In this document: positions 1-10,305 of the stretch, piece after piece
Position numbering within the stretch: the first letter of the stretch is position 1
How the letters are laid out: each line of letters opens with the position of its first letter
Assembly (NCBI GenBank): GCA_964528705.1
Contig: CAZGUW010000001.1
Coordinates: 7,015 to 71,014, forward strand
Length of the DNA: 64,000 nt
Direction: 5' to 3'
Source: SLRI01 sp964528705
GTDB lineage: Bacteria > Pseudomonadota > Alphaproteobacteria > Geminicoccales > Geminicoccaceae
Program-made: the position numbers and the translations under genes
The notes under the pieces: generated by a model
Seen by the model: the letters and a program-made list of their open reading frames with translations, nothing else
Database searches by the model: none
What the model was told of the DNA's origin: nothing

Positions 1-1
1 G

Positions 2-1054
2 TCCACCCTTTTCAACGCGCTGACGCAGACCGCGGCGGCAGCCGCGGCCAATTATCCGTTCTGCACCATCGAGCCGAATGTCGGCCGCCTGCCGGTGCCG
101 GACCCGCGCCTCGACCTTCTCGCGAAGCTCGCCAAATCGGCGAAGACCCTGCCGACCCAGCTCGAGATCAAGGACATCGCCGGCCTCGTCCGCGGTGCCT
201 CCAAGGGCGAGGGCCTCGGCAACAAGTTTCTCGGCGCCATTCGCGAGGTCGACGCGATCCTCGAGGTGCTGCGCTGCTTCGAGGATGACGACATCACCCA
301 TGTCGAGGGCGGCGTCGATCCGCTGCGTGATGCGGAGCTCATCCAGACCGAGCTCCTGCTCGCCGACATCGACAGCCTGAACCGGCAGAAGGACGGGCTC
401 GTCAAGCGCATCCGCGCCCAGGACAAGGAAGCGAAGCGCCGGCTCGAGCTGATCGAGCAGATCCTGCCGCAGATGGAGGAAGGCCTGCCGGTGCGGCGGC
501 TGGCGCTGAGCCTGGACCAGCGGGCCCTGCTCGCCGACTTCACGCTCCTGACCGCCAAGCCCCTGCTCTACGTCCTCAATGTCGACGAGGCCTCGGCGGC
601 AGAGGGCAACGAGCAAAGTGCGAAGGCCGCCGCCATGGCCGCCGGCGAAGGGGCCGGCAGCGTCGTCGTCTCGGCGGCGATCGAGGCCGAGCTCGCGGGC
701 CTGCCGGACGAGGAGCGGGCCGAGTACCTCGCCAGCCTCGGCCTCGAGGAGCCAGGCCTCAACCGGGTCATCCGCGAGGGCTACGCGCTGCTCGACCTCA
801 TCACCTTCTTCACGGTCGGCCCCAAGGAGGCGCGCGCCTGGACCGTCGAGAAAGGCGCCACAGCCCCCCAGGCCGCCGGCGTCATCCACACGGATTTCGA
901 GCGCGGCTTCATCGCCGCCGAGGTCATCGCCTACGACGACTTCGCCGCCCTCGGCAGCGAGCAGGCGGTCAAGGAGGCCGGCAAGATGCGACTCGAGGGC
1001 CGCGACTACGTCATCAAGGACGGCGACGTCTGCCACTTCCGCTTCAACGTCTGA
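2..1054 (+). CDS. ychF: YchF/OLA1-family ribosome-binding ATPase, 5' end outside the window
   Basis: This is the C-terminal 350 residues of the Obg-related P-loop ATPase YchF, which binds ribosomes and prefers ATP to GTP. The reading frame is open from base 2 and starts inside the P-loop (S-T-L-F-N-A-L), so only about a dozen N-terminal residues are missing. The stretch from N-Y-P-F-C to I-E-P-N-V-G directly after it is the YchF switch region. A coiled-coil insert follows. The C-terminus (TFFTVGPKEARAW, then DGDVCHFRFNV) is the TGS domain typical of the family. The apparent ATG/GTG starts further in are internal. Its stop codon lies inside a hairpin shared with the converging thuK gene. Confidence 0.97.
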   Translation, partial: STLFNALTQTAAAAAANYPFCTIEPNVGRLPVPDPRLDLLAKLAKSAKTLPTQLEIKDIAGLVRGASKGEGLGNKFLGAIREVDAILEVLRCFEDDDITHVEGGVDPLRDAELIQTELLLADIDSLNRQKDGLVKRIRAQDKEAKRRLELIEQILPQMEEGLPVRRLALSLDQRALLADFTLLTAKPLLYVLNVDEASAAEGNEQSAKAAAMAAGEGAGSVVVSAAIEAELAGLPDEERAEYLASLGLEEPGLNRVIREGYALLDLITFFTVGPKEARAWTVEKGATAPQAAGVIHTDFERGFIAAEVIAYDDFAALGSEQAVKEAGKMRLEGRDYVIKDGDVCHFRFNV

Positions 1055-1081
1055 GCCTCCCCGGGAAAGCCGGCCGGAGGC

Positions 1082-1083
<2 letters not shown>
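1053..1083. terminator. Hairpin across the ychF and thuK stop codons
   Basis: The arms GAGCCTCC (1053-1060) and GGAGGCTC (1076-1083) are perfect inverted repeats. An inner CCGG/CCGG pair extends the stem, with a two-base bulge. The left arm includes the last bases of the ychF TGA and the right arm reaches into the thuK TGA, so the same structure can form in both transcripts. There is no U-tract. A U-less bidirectional terminator or mRNA end-protecting stem is the likely role. Confidence 0.6.
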
Positions 1084-2179
<1,096 letters not shown>

Positions 2180-2229
2180 CGACGATATCTCTCTTTCTCA
2201 AACTGACCGGTGGCGAGGCACGGCCGGGA

Positions 2230-3998
<1,769 letters not shown>

Positions 3999-4039
3999 GT
4001 TGCGTTCCCTGCCCGATCTGGTTGCGTCAGCCCCGTGGC

Positions 4040-4074
4040 GGCACGCTGCGGGCGCGAAGCGCCGGCAGCGTGCC
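4040..4074 (-). promoter_or_regulatory. Stem-loop between thuE and thuF
   Basis: GGCACGCTGC (4040-4049) pairs with GCAGCGTGCC (4065-4074). Inside, after one G-G mismatch, GGCGC pairs with GCGCC around a GAA loop, giving about 15 pairs in 35 bases. It sits just after the binding-protein stop and has no U-tract. Such structures between malE and malF in other bacteria protect the upstream message and lower permease expression. The same role is inferred here. Confidence 0.65.
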
Positions 4075-4082
4075 CTGCCCGA

Positions 4083-5351
4083 CTACCAGCCCGAACGGCG
4101 GATGCGCTTCAGGTTGCGCTCGAGCTCCGCGAGGTTGGTGGTGGCGTCGCCGTTGCCCGACAGCGTGTTGTGCACGGCTGTCCAGAACTCCTGGCTCACC
4201 TGGTTGTAGTTGGCCTTGGTCGGCGCCGACGGCCGCGGCACCGCGTTCAGGAAGATGTCGAGCCAGAGCGGGATCACCGGCTGCGTCTCCGCCACCTCGG
4301 CATCCTCGTAGAGGGCCGGGATCGTCGGCAGGCGGGTCGTCTCGATGGCCCGGTCCTTCTGCACCTCGGCGCTGGCCAGGAACTTGACCAGCTCGATCGC
4401 CGCCTCCTGGTCCGGCGAGTAGGCCGAGACCGCGAGGTTCCAGCCGCCGAGCGTGGCAGCACTCCGGTCACCGCTCGGCCCCGTCGGCAGCGGCACCACG
4501 GCGAACTGGTCCTTGACGGCCGAATCGTCGCCATTGCTCAGCGCGTAGGCATAGGGCCAGTTGCGCATGAAGACGGAGTTGCCGACCTGCCAGACGCCGC
4601 GGGCCTCCTCCTCCTTGTAGCCGAGGACGCCGGGCGGCGAGATGGTGTCGACCCAGGTCTTGGCGAGATCGATCGCCTCGGCGGCATTCTCGTTGTTGAT
4701 CGAGATCTCGCCGTCCGGCTCGACGATCTGGCCGCCGCCGTTGGACTTCACCCACTCGAGCGCGTTACAGGTGAGCCCTTCATAGGCGGAACCCTGCCAG
4801 ACGAAGCCCCAGATCTCGGCATTGCCCTCGGCGCGCTCGGCCTCCATCACCGCCTGCGCCGTCTCGGCCATTTCGACCCATGTGGTCGGCGGCTCGAAGC
4901 CGTGCTTCTCGAGCAGGTCGGTCCGGTAATAAAGAGCCGGTGCATCGGTGAACATCGGCAGGGCCACGATCTTGCCGTCCACCGTCTGCGATTCGATGAT
5001 CGCCGGGAAGTGCTCGCCGACGACGTCCTGCACGTGCTCGGTGAGGTCGACGAAATGGCTCGCCAGCTGCGGCGCCCAGATGACATCCGTACGGTAGACG
5101 TCGATGTCGGGGTTCTCGGCCGAGAGCCAGAGCCGGTACTGGCCAAACTGGTCGGTGGTCGAGGCCGGCATTGTCACGATCGAGACCGTATGGCCGGTCC
5201 GGTCCTCGAACCAGTCCAGATGCTTGCGCAGCTCGTCGATGTCCCGGCCGACCGCACCGCTGACGATCGACAGCTCGGCGGCACTGGCAGCACCACTGGC
5301 CAGCCCGGCCAGGATAAGGGTCAGCAGTCCAGTTCGTATGCGCCGACGCAT
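4083..5351 (-). CDS. thuE: ThuE-type periplasmic trehalose/maltose-binding protein
   Basis: This 422-residue extracellular solute-binding protein (family 1) delivers sugar to ThuFGK. A classical signal peptide with basic start MRRRIRTG, hydrophobic core and A-S-A cleavage region covers about residues 1-24. The mature protein contains segments I recall as very similar to rhizobial ThuE: TTDQFGQYRLW, DVIWAPQLA, FTDAPALYYR, EGLTCNALEWVKS and GVWQVGN with MRNWPYAYAL. The ATG at 5351 is preceded by GGGAGG at good spacing. The longer open frame upstream lacks export-signal character. It is first in the thuEFGK operon, with its own predicted promoter in the divergent region. Trehalose, maltose or sucrose is the expected ligand class. 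Confidence 0.94.
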   Translation of the reverse strand: MRRRIRTGLLTLILAGLASGAASAAELSIVSGAVGRDIDELRKHLDWFEDRTGHTVSIVTMPASTTDQFGQYRLWLSAENPDIDVYRTDVIWAPQLASHFVDLTEHVQDVVGEHFPAIIESQTVDGKIVALPMFTDAPALYYRTDLLEKHGFEPPTTWVEMAETAQAVMEAERAEGNAEIWGFVWQGSAYEGLTCNALEWVKSNGGGQIVEPDGEISINNENAAEAIDLAKTWVDTISPPGVLGYKEEEARGVWQVGNSVFMRNWPYAYALSNGDDSAVKDQFAVVPLPTGPSGDRSAATLGGWNLAVSAYSPDQEAAIELVKFLASAEVQKDRAIETTRLPTIPALYEDAEVAETQPVIPLWLDIFLNAVPRPSAPTKANYNQVSQEFWTAVHNTLSGNGDATTNLAELERNLKRIRRSGW

Positions 5352-5411
5352 GGCCGAACCTCCCTCTTGGTCGTTGGAACCTTGCTGTTGTTCTAACCCA
5401 TCGTGACACGA

Positions 5412-5440
5412 AATCCAGACACCGCAACCATAGACGTCAA
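5412..5440 (-). promoter_or_regulatory. Candidate promoter of thuEFGK
   Basis: On the minus strand TTGACG (5440-5435) is followed after 17 bases by TGGATT (5417-5412), about 60 bases before the thuE ATG. The -35 is close to the sigma-70 consensus and the -10 is weak. Positioning in the divergent gap supports it. Confidence 0.35.
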
Positions 5441-5549
5441 GGCGAAAGCAAAATGGCACAAGTCCGACGGTTGGCCCGGGCAATCGCTCTGGCGCAACTT
5501 TCGTGCGTGTACTAACGAGGCTTGGTCCCGAGACGGCGAGAGTATCGCC

Positions 5550-7028
5550 TTGAACGTGCTCCTGATCACCGCCGATCAGTGGCGGGCCGACTGCCTCGGC
5601 TGCGCGGCCGGGCTGCCGGTGCGCACCCCGGCGATCGACGCCTTCGCCGGCGACGCGGTGCGCTTCAGGCGGCACTTCGCGCAAGCCACGCCCTGCGGCC
5701 CGTCGCGCGCTTCCCTGCTGACCGGCCTCTACGCCTTCAACCACCGCTCCATCAGCAACGGCACGCCGCTCGACGCACGGCACCTGACGCTGGCGCAGGT
5801 CGCCCGCCGGCACGGCCTGCGACCGCTGCTCTTCGGCTACAGCGACACCAGCATCGATCCCCGCACCGTCCCCACGGACGATCCGCGCCTCCTGACCTAC
5901 GAGGGAGTCGCACCCGGCTTCGAGCCGGGCTGCCTGCTGCTCGAGGACGGCGCGCCCTGGCTCGGGCACCTGGCCGAGCGGGGCTACGGCCGGCTCACCG
6001 TCGACGAGGTCTACGCGACACCGCTCGGGGCGCCGGCCATCTTCGCCGCCGAGGACAGCGAAACCGCGTTCCTGACCGACCGCTTCCTCGACTTCCTCGG
6101 CCGGCCCGGCAGCGATCCCTGGTTCGCCCACCTCTCCTACATCAAGCCGCACCCGCCCTGGATTGCCGCCTCACCTTACAACTCGATGTACGAGCGGAGC
6201 GCCATGCCGCGGCCCCGCCGGGCGCCGACCATTGCCGCAGAGGCCGCCCGGCATCCCTACCTCGCCTGGCTGCTCGACCAGGCGTTCAGCGGCTGGATGG
6301 GCGGGACGTTCGACCGTTCCTCGGCGCTGGACGAGGCCGTGGTGGCCGAGCTTCGCGCCGTCTATCTCGGCCTCGTCAGCGAACTCGACCACCAGCTCGG
6401 CCGGGTGTTCCGGGCGCTGGCGCGAACCGGACAGATGGAGCGCACGCTCATCGTGCTGACCGCCGATCACGGCGAGATGCTGGGCGACCACTGGCTGCTC
6501 GGCAAGAACGGCTTCTGGCCGGAGGCCTTCCACGTCCCGCTGATCGTCCGCCACCCCACCCGTCAGCGCCCGGGCCACGTCGTCGACGCCTTCAGCGAGC
6601 ATGTCGACCTGATGCCGACGATCCTGGCGACACTCGGCCTGCCGATCCCGCGCCAGTGCGACGGCCACGACCTGTCGGAACTTCTTACAGGCGGAAATCC
6701 AGCCAACTGGCGCTCGGCCGCGGTCTACGAGCACGACTTTCGCGACCTCGAGCATGGCCGCCATCGCCAGCTCACCGGTGTCGACGACCACGTTGCCTGC
6801 CTCGTCGCCCGGCGCTCGGGCGATCGGCTCTACGTGCAATTCGGTGGCCTCGCGGCCGGGTGCTGGAGCGAGGCGGATGGCGGCGAACGCGCCGCAGTGG
6901 ACGATCCGGCAGTGCTCCTGCACGAGGCGGAGGCCCTGCTCCGCCATCGCCTGACCCATGCGGAGCGGCGGCTGACCGGTTGTCTGCTGACACCCGAAGG
7001 TGTGCGCGGCGGCTACGACCCGCTCTGA
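5550..7028 (+). CDS. Sulfatase / phosphonate monoester hydrolase family protein
   Basis: This 492-residue alkaline-phosphatase-superfamily hydrolase cleaves a sulfate ester or a phosphonate/phosphate ester. The catalytic Cys49, expected to mature to formylglycine, lies in C-G-P-S-R-A-S-L-L-T-G. Metal ligands are seen in LLITADQWRAD near the N-terminus and in TADHGEMLGDHWLLGK. PHPPW, the YEHDFRD segment and the late HRLTHAERRLT match what I recall of rhizobial phosphonate monoester hydrolase more closely than arylsulfatases. The start chosen is TTG at 5550, giving LNVLLITADQWRAD at the N-terminus as in relatives. The upstream GTG at 5403 would add 49 unrelated residues. No signal peptide is seen. 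It is divergent from thuE and converges on nth with a 16-base overlap. Confidence 0.9.
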   Translation: MNVLLITADQWRADCLGCAAGLPVRTPAIDAFAGDAVRFRRHFAQATPCGPSRASLLTGLYAFNHRSISNGTPLDARHLTLAQVARRHGLRPLLFGYSDTSIDPRTVPTDDPRLLTYEGVAPGFEPGCLLLEDGAPWLGHLAERGYGRLTVDEVYATPLGAPAIFAAEDSETAFLTDRFLDFLGRPGSDPWFAHLSYIKPHPPWIAASPYNSMYERSAMPRPRRAPTIAAEAARHPYLAWLLDQAFSGWMGGTFDRSSALDEAVVAELRAVYLGLVSELDHQLGRVFRALARTGQMERTLIVLTADHGEMLGDHWLLGKNGFWPEAFHVPLIVRHPTRQRPGHVVDAFSEHVDLMPTILATLGLPIPRQCDGHDLSELLTGGNPANWRSAAVYEHDFRDLEHGRHRQLTGVDDHVACLVARRSGDRLYVQFGGLAAGCWSEADGGERAAVDDPAVLLHEAEALLRHRLTHAERRLTGCLLTPEGVRGGYDPL

Positions 7029-7759
7029 CCCGCCGCCTTGAGCGCGGCAGCACGATAGCGGCAGAGATGGGCGATGGCGCAGGCCGGGCAATCGGGGTTG
7101 CGCGCCTTGCAGACGTAGCGGCCGTGCAGGATGAGCCAGTGATGCGCACCCTTGCGGTAGGGCTCGGGCACGACCCGCTCGAGCACCGTCTCGACCTCGA
7201 GCGGCGTCCTGCCCGGGGCGAGGCCGGTCCGGTTGCCGACCCGGAAGATGTGCGTGTCGACGGCGATCGTGGCTTCGCCGAACGCCTCGTTGAGCACGAC
7301 ATTGGCGGTCTTGCGCCCGACCCCGGGCAGCGCCTCGAGCGCCGCGCGGTCGTTCGGCACCTGGCCGCCATGGCGCTCCACGAGGATCCGGCTGAGCTCG
7401 ATCACGTTCTTCGCCTTGTTGCGGTATAGCCCGATCGTCCTGATCGCCTCGCGCACCGCCTCCTCGCCCAGCTCGAGCATGGCCGCCGGTGTGCTGGCCC
7501 TGGCAAAGAGGCGCGCCGTCGCCTTGTTGACGCCGACATCCGTCGCCTGGGCGGAGAGGACCACGGCGACGAGCAAGGTGAAGGGATCGGTGTAGTGCAG
7601 CTCGGTCGCGGGCGCCGGCCGATCCCGGGCGAGGATGGCGAAGAGCTCCTCGATGGCGGCCCAGCCGAGCCTCGAGCGGGCGACAGGCCGCCGCTTCGGC
7701 CGGCCGGCGGGCGGGCCATCGCGTCGCGTGGTCTTGGCGTTGGCGGACTGGCGCAGCAT
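7013..7759 (-). CDS. nth: Endonuclease III, DNA glycosylase/AP lyase
   Basis: This 248-residue base-excision-repair enzyme removes oxidised pyrimidines and nicks AP sites. The helix-hairpin-helix LPGVGRKTANVVL carries the catalytic Lys150, and Asp168 lies in VDTHIFRV. Four cysteines (217, 224, 227 and 233) in the C-X6-C-X2-C-X5-C pattern bind the 4Fe-4S cluster. The N-terminus has about 30 extra basic residues compared with E. coli Nth, common in high-GC alphaproteobacteria. The ATG at 7759 has GGGAGA just upstream. It is divergent from the DUF2244 gene, with only 27 bases between the starts. Confidence 0.97.
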   Translation of the reverse strand: MLRQSANAKTTRRDGPPAGRPKRRPVARSRLGWAAIEELFAILARDRPAPATELHYTDPFTLLVAVVLSAQATDVGVNKATARLFARASTPAAMLELGEEAVREAIRTIGLYRNKAKNVIELSRILVERHGGQVPNDRAALEALPGVGRKTANVVLNEAFGEATIAVDTHIFRVGNRTGLAPGRTPLEVETVLERVVPEPYRKGAHHWLILHGRYVCKARNPDCPACAIAHLCRYRAAALKAAGQSGS

Positions 7760-7786
7760 ATTCTCCCGGATGACGAAGGGTGGGTG

Positions 7787-8281
7787 ATGACCGACGACGC
7801 ATCGGCGAGGACAGATCCGGCCGCCTTCGAGGCCGTGCTCTATCCCAACCCGCCGCCGCCGACCAGCAGCCTCGTGCTCCTGGTGGTAGCGGTGGCGGGG
7901 GTGGCGCTGGGCGTCGGCATCGGCTTCTACCTCGCCGGTGCCTGGCCGGTTTCGGGCTTTGTCGGGGTCGAGCTCGGCCTCCTGATCGCCGCCCTCCTCT
8001 GGACGCGGCGCAATGCCCGCTACCACGAGCACGTGCGACTCGACGGACGCGGCCTGCACGTGCGGGCGCTCGCCGGCAAGCGCCTGCTCCGGGAGTGGCG
8101 GTTCGAGCCCTACTGGGTGCGGGTCCGGCTCGAGCCCGGACGACATGGCGAGCGCCTATTGCGGCTCAGCGCCCATGGCCGCAACCTGACGCTCGGCCGC
8201 TTCCTGACCAGCGACGAGCGCGCCGACTTCGCGGCGGCACTCGACCGCGCGCTCGGCCAGCACCGGCAGATGGGGCGCTGA
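7787..8281 (+). CDS. DUF2244 family membrane protein
   Basis: This 164-residue protein has a proline-rich N-terminus (NPPPPTSS), two adjacent membrane helices (about residues 26-66), then a soluble domain with the family-typical sequence around VRLDGRGLHV and FEPYWVRVRLE. DUF2244 proteins are widespread in alphaproteobacteria and often sit beside nth, as here. The function is unknown. The ATG at 7787 follows GAAGGGTGGG. An open frame upstream overlaps nth antisense and was rejected. Confidence 0.9.
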   Translation: MTDDASARTDPAAFEAVLYPNPPPPTSSLVLLVVAVAGVALGVGIGFYLAGAWPVSGFVGVELGLLIAALLWTRRNARYHEHVRLDGRGLHVRALAGKRLLREWRFEPYWVRVRLEPGRHGERLLRLSAHGRNLTLGRFLTSDERADFAAALDRALGQHRQMGR

Positions 8282-8616
8282 CCGGACTGTCGGGATTTCT
8301 TACAGAATGACGACTGGGCCAGGCGAGGTTAGCCGACAGTCGTGAGCCCGCCCGCTACTGGCTCCGGCACCGGCCGCACATGATTAGACGGCCGCGCTAC
8401 TGATCATCCTCTCAGCTGGCCGGGTCCTCGCTGACGGCAAGCGTCGGCATGACCTGACTGGTTAGCTTACAGATTTCCCAGAACTTCTACGCATTCTCCT
8501 CTTGCGCCCATACTCCGAGCCCGGAACGAGCCTCTAACTCATTGATCGGCTGAGGTGTTTTGCGCCCGGCATCCTGCGTGCTGCATGGCCCCGCACAAAA
8601 AAGCTCCGGTTGGATC
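8282..8616. other. 335-base gap with a possible alternative hairpin pair
   Basis: No gene is visible. GACTGTCGG (8285-8293) can pair with CCGACAGTC (8333-8341). The same downstream arm extended as CAGTCGT (8337-8343) can instead pair with ACGACTG (8310-8316). The two structures exclude each other. The region follows the DUF2244 stop and precedes the DUF4332 gene. No convincing promoter was recognised. Confidence 0.35.
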
Positions 8617-9093
8617 ATGGATCAGGTAATGAACGAAAGCGAGCGGCGGCTCACGGACGCCGGCCCCCACCCACTGCCCGTCAGCAAGCTGCGCGGCGTG
8701 CCGCAGACGGCGCGGGTCCGGCTCAAGAGCCTGCGCATCACCACCTGCGGCCAGCTGCTGGCCGCGGCGGCGACGCCGGCGAGCCGGGAACGGCTGGCCG
8801 CAGCGACGGGCATCGACGCCGACCTGCTGCTGCAGCTCGTGCGGCGCGCTGACCTCGCCCGGATCAACGGCGTAGGCACGGTCTTCGGGCTGATGCTGGA
8901 GGCCCTTGGCGTGGACGACGTGAGCCGGCTCGCCCGACAGGAACCGTCCGAGCTGCACCAGGCGCTACGCAGCTTCAACCAGGCGGAGCGCCTCGCCCGC
9001 CGATCGCCGACGCCGGAGGAGGTGGCCGAGTGGGTCGAGGCCGCCGGCAGCATGCCCGAGGTCGTGGTCGAGGCACCGCCCTCGCCCGGATGA
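8617..9093 (+). CDS. DUF4332 helix-hairpin-helix protein
   Basis: This protein of about 158 residues belongs to DUF4332, whose members carry helix-hairpin-helix-like repeats and have no settled role. The first unit is around VSKLRGVPQTARVRLKSL and ITTCGQLLAAAATP. The second is around LARINGVGTVFGLMLEALGV, with LLQLVRRADLARI between them. The C-terminus is acidic and proline-rich. Start choice is uncertain: ATG at 8617 or at 8629 both fit, and neither has a strong ribosome site. The gene stands alone, converging with the GNAT gene. Confidence 0.8.
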   Translation: MDQVMNESERRLTDAGPHPLPVSKLRGVPQTARVRLKSLRITTCGQLLAAAATPASRERLAAATGIDADLLLQLVRRADLARINGVGTVFGLMLEALGVDDVSRLARQEPSELHQALRSFNQAERLARRSPTPEEVAEWVEAAGSMPEVVVEAPPSPG

Positions 9094-9126
9094 GAGACGC
9101 CTGGTCGAAGGACCCGGCGAGCCCCC

Positions 9127-9654
9127 TCAGAGCTGCTTGTACATGTAGGTGGTGGCATCGTAGCCCGAGCCGTCCGGGGCGAGCGAGAAGCCGGGAACGC
9201 TGCCGGTGACCTTGTAACCCAGCCGGCGGTAAAGCCGCTCGGCCGCACTGCCCGACGTCGTGTCGAGCGTGATCAGGCTCCGGCCATGCACCTTTGCCCG
9301 GGCCTCGAGCTCGATCATCAGCCGCTCACCGATGCCGCCTTGGCGGAAATCGGGATGGACCAGGAGCTTCGTGACCTCGGCGCGATGCGCCTGGTTGGGC
9401 GGCAGATCGAGGATGAGCTGCACCGTGCCGACGACCTGCGTCCCGTACCGCGACACGAGGAGGATGCGGCGGCCCGCCGGCAGGGCCGGGCGGACCTTCT
9501 CCAGCCAGAAGCGGCGGGCGTCCTCCGGCGTGTAGGGCAGGATGAAGTTGACGCTGGCGCCGCCGTTCACCGCGGCGTGGAGAATGCCGGTGAGGTCGTC
9601 GAGGCAGGCGGCGAAGCGGTCGCTGCCGATCATTTCGAGGGTAATGGCGTGCAT
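9127..9654 (-). CDS. GNAT-family N-acetyltransferase
   Basis: This 175-residue acetyl-CoA-dependent acyltransferase has an unidentified acceptor. Motif A is visible as VTKLLVHPDFRQGGIGERLM, the Q/R-x-x-G-x-G/A acetyl-CoA loop, and motif B around LYRRLGYKVTG. It starts at ATG 9654, one base after the stop of the XRE-cupin regulator, so the two are co-transcribed and probably translationally coupled. This makes it a likely member of that regulon. Confidence 0.9.
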   Translation of the reverse strand: MHAITLEMIGSDRFAACLDDLTGILHAAVNGGASVNFILPYTPEDARRFWLEKVRPALPAGRRILLVSRYGTQVVGTVQLILDLPPNQAHRAEVTKLLVHPDFRQGGIGERLMIELEARAKVHGRSLITLDTTSGSAAERLYRRLGYKVTGSVPGFSLAPDGSGYDATTYMYKQL

Positions 9655-9655
9655 G

Positions 9656-10216
9656 TCAGGCTCCGACCAGGACAAGGATGTAGCGGGCGCCGTCCTCCGC
9701 ATCGGCGGCGAAGGCGCTCGGGCCGGCGAGGCGGTAGCGCAGGCAGTCACCGGGCTCGAGGGCGTGGGTCCCGTCGTCGAGCGTGACCTCGAGGCGCCCT
9801 TCGAGCAGCAGCAGGTGATGCTCCTGGCCGGGCACGGGCGGGGCCGCATAGGCCAGCCGGGCGCCGGGCCGCAGCGTGCATTCGAGGATCTCGGCCGCCA
9901 GAGGAGCGGCCGGCGGCGAGAGGGCGCGACGGACAAAACCGGCGCCGTCGTCACGCCAGACCGGCTGCGCCACGCGCCTGACGACCGGCGCGAAGTCCGC
10001 CTCGACGGGTGCGAGGAGCCGCGTCAGCGACATGCCGTGCGCCACGCAGAGGCGGCCGAGCACCTCGGTGGTCGGGCTGACCTCGGCGTTCTCCAGCCTC
10101 GACAGGGTGGCCCGGCTGACCCCGGCGAGCCCGGCCAGCTGGTCGAGCGTCCAGCCCCGCTCCAGGCGGAGCTGGCGCAGGCGTTCGGCGAGGCGGGAGG
10201 TGAGGCCGTCGTCCAG
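9656..10216 (-). CDS. XRE-family regulator with C-terminal cupin domain; start codon anomalous
   Basis: This transcriptional regulator of about 186 residues combines an N-terminal HTH_3 domain (LRQLRLERGWTLDQL, then GVSRATLSRLENAEVSPT) with a C-terminal cupin (LLLLEGRLEVTLDDGTHALEPGD), the architecture of PuuR-like repressors that sense a small ligand. The HTH frame contains no ATG, GTG or TTG before GTG 10063, which would remove the HTH. The start given is CTG 10216, spaced about 7 bases after GGAA. Two ATGs (10224-10219) just upstream are in a different frame. One inserted base would join them to the HTH frame, so a real or assembly frameshift is possible. A perfect palindrome lies at its 5' end, implying autoregulation. 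Confidence 0.75.
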   Translation of the reverse strand: MDDGLTSRLAERLRQLRLERGWTLDQLAGLAGVSRATLSRLENAEVSPTTEVLGRLCVAHGMSLTRLLAPVEADFAPVVRRVAQPVWRDDGAGFVRRALSPPAAPLAAEILECTLRPGARLAYAAPPVPGQEHHLLLLEGRLEVTLDDGTHALEPGDCLRYRLAGPSAFAADAEDGARYILVLVGA

Positions 10217-10223
10217 GGCATCA

Positions 10224-10256
10224 TTCCATATTCGGGATCAATTCCCGAATATGGAA
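10224..10256. promoter_or_regulatory. Perfect 14-bp inverted repeat, likely operator of the XRE-cupin regulator
   Basis: TTCCATATTCGGGA (10224-10237) and TCCCGAATATGGAA (10243-10256) are exact reverse complements separated by TCAAT. The element is AT-rich in a GC-rich region and sits directly at the 5' end of the regulator, in the gap after the FAD oxidase gene. Autoregulation by the adjacent XRE-cupin protein is the natural reading. Confidence 0.75.
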
Positions 10257-10305
10257 ATTTCATGCGCCCGCGAAATTGTCAATCCCGCCACGTCGCCCCG
10301 GGCGG

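Noticed and set aside
5375..5400. Possible EcfG promoter GGAAC in the thuE - sulfatase gap
   Set aside because: No CGTT occurs at 16-17 bases downstream, on either strand.
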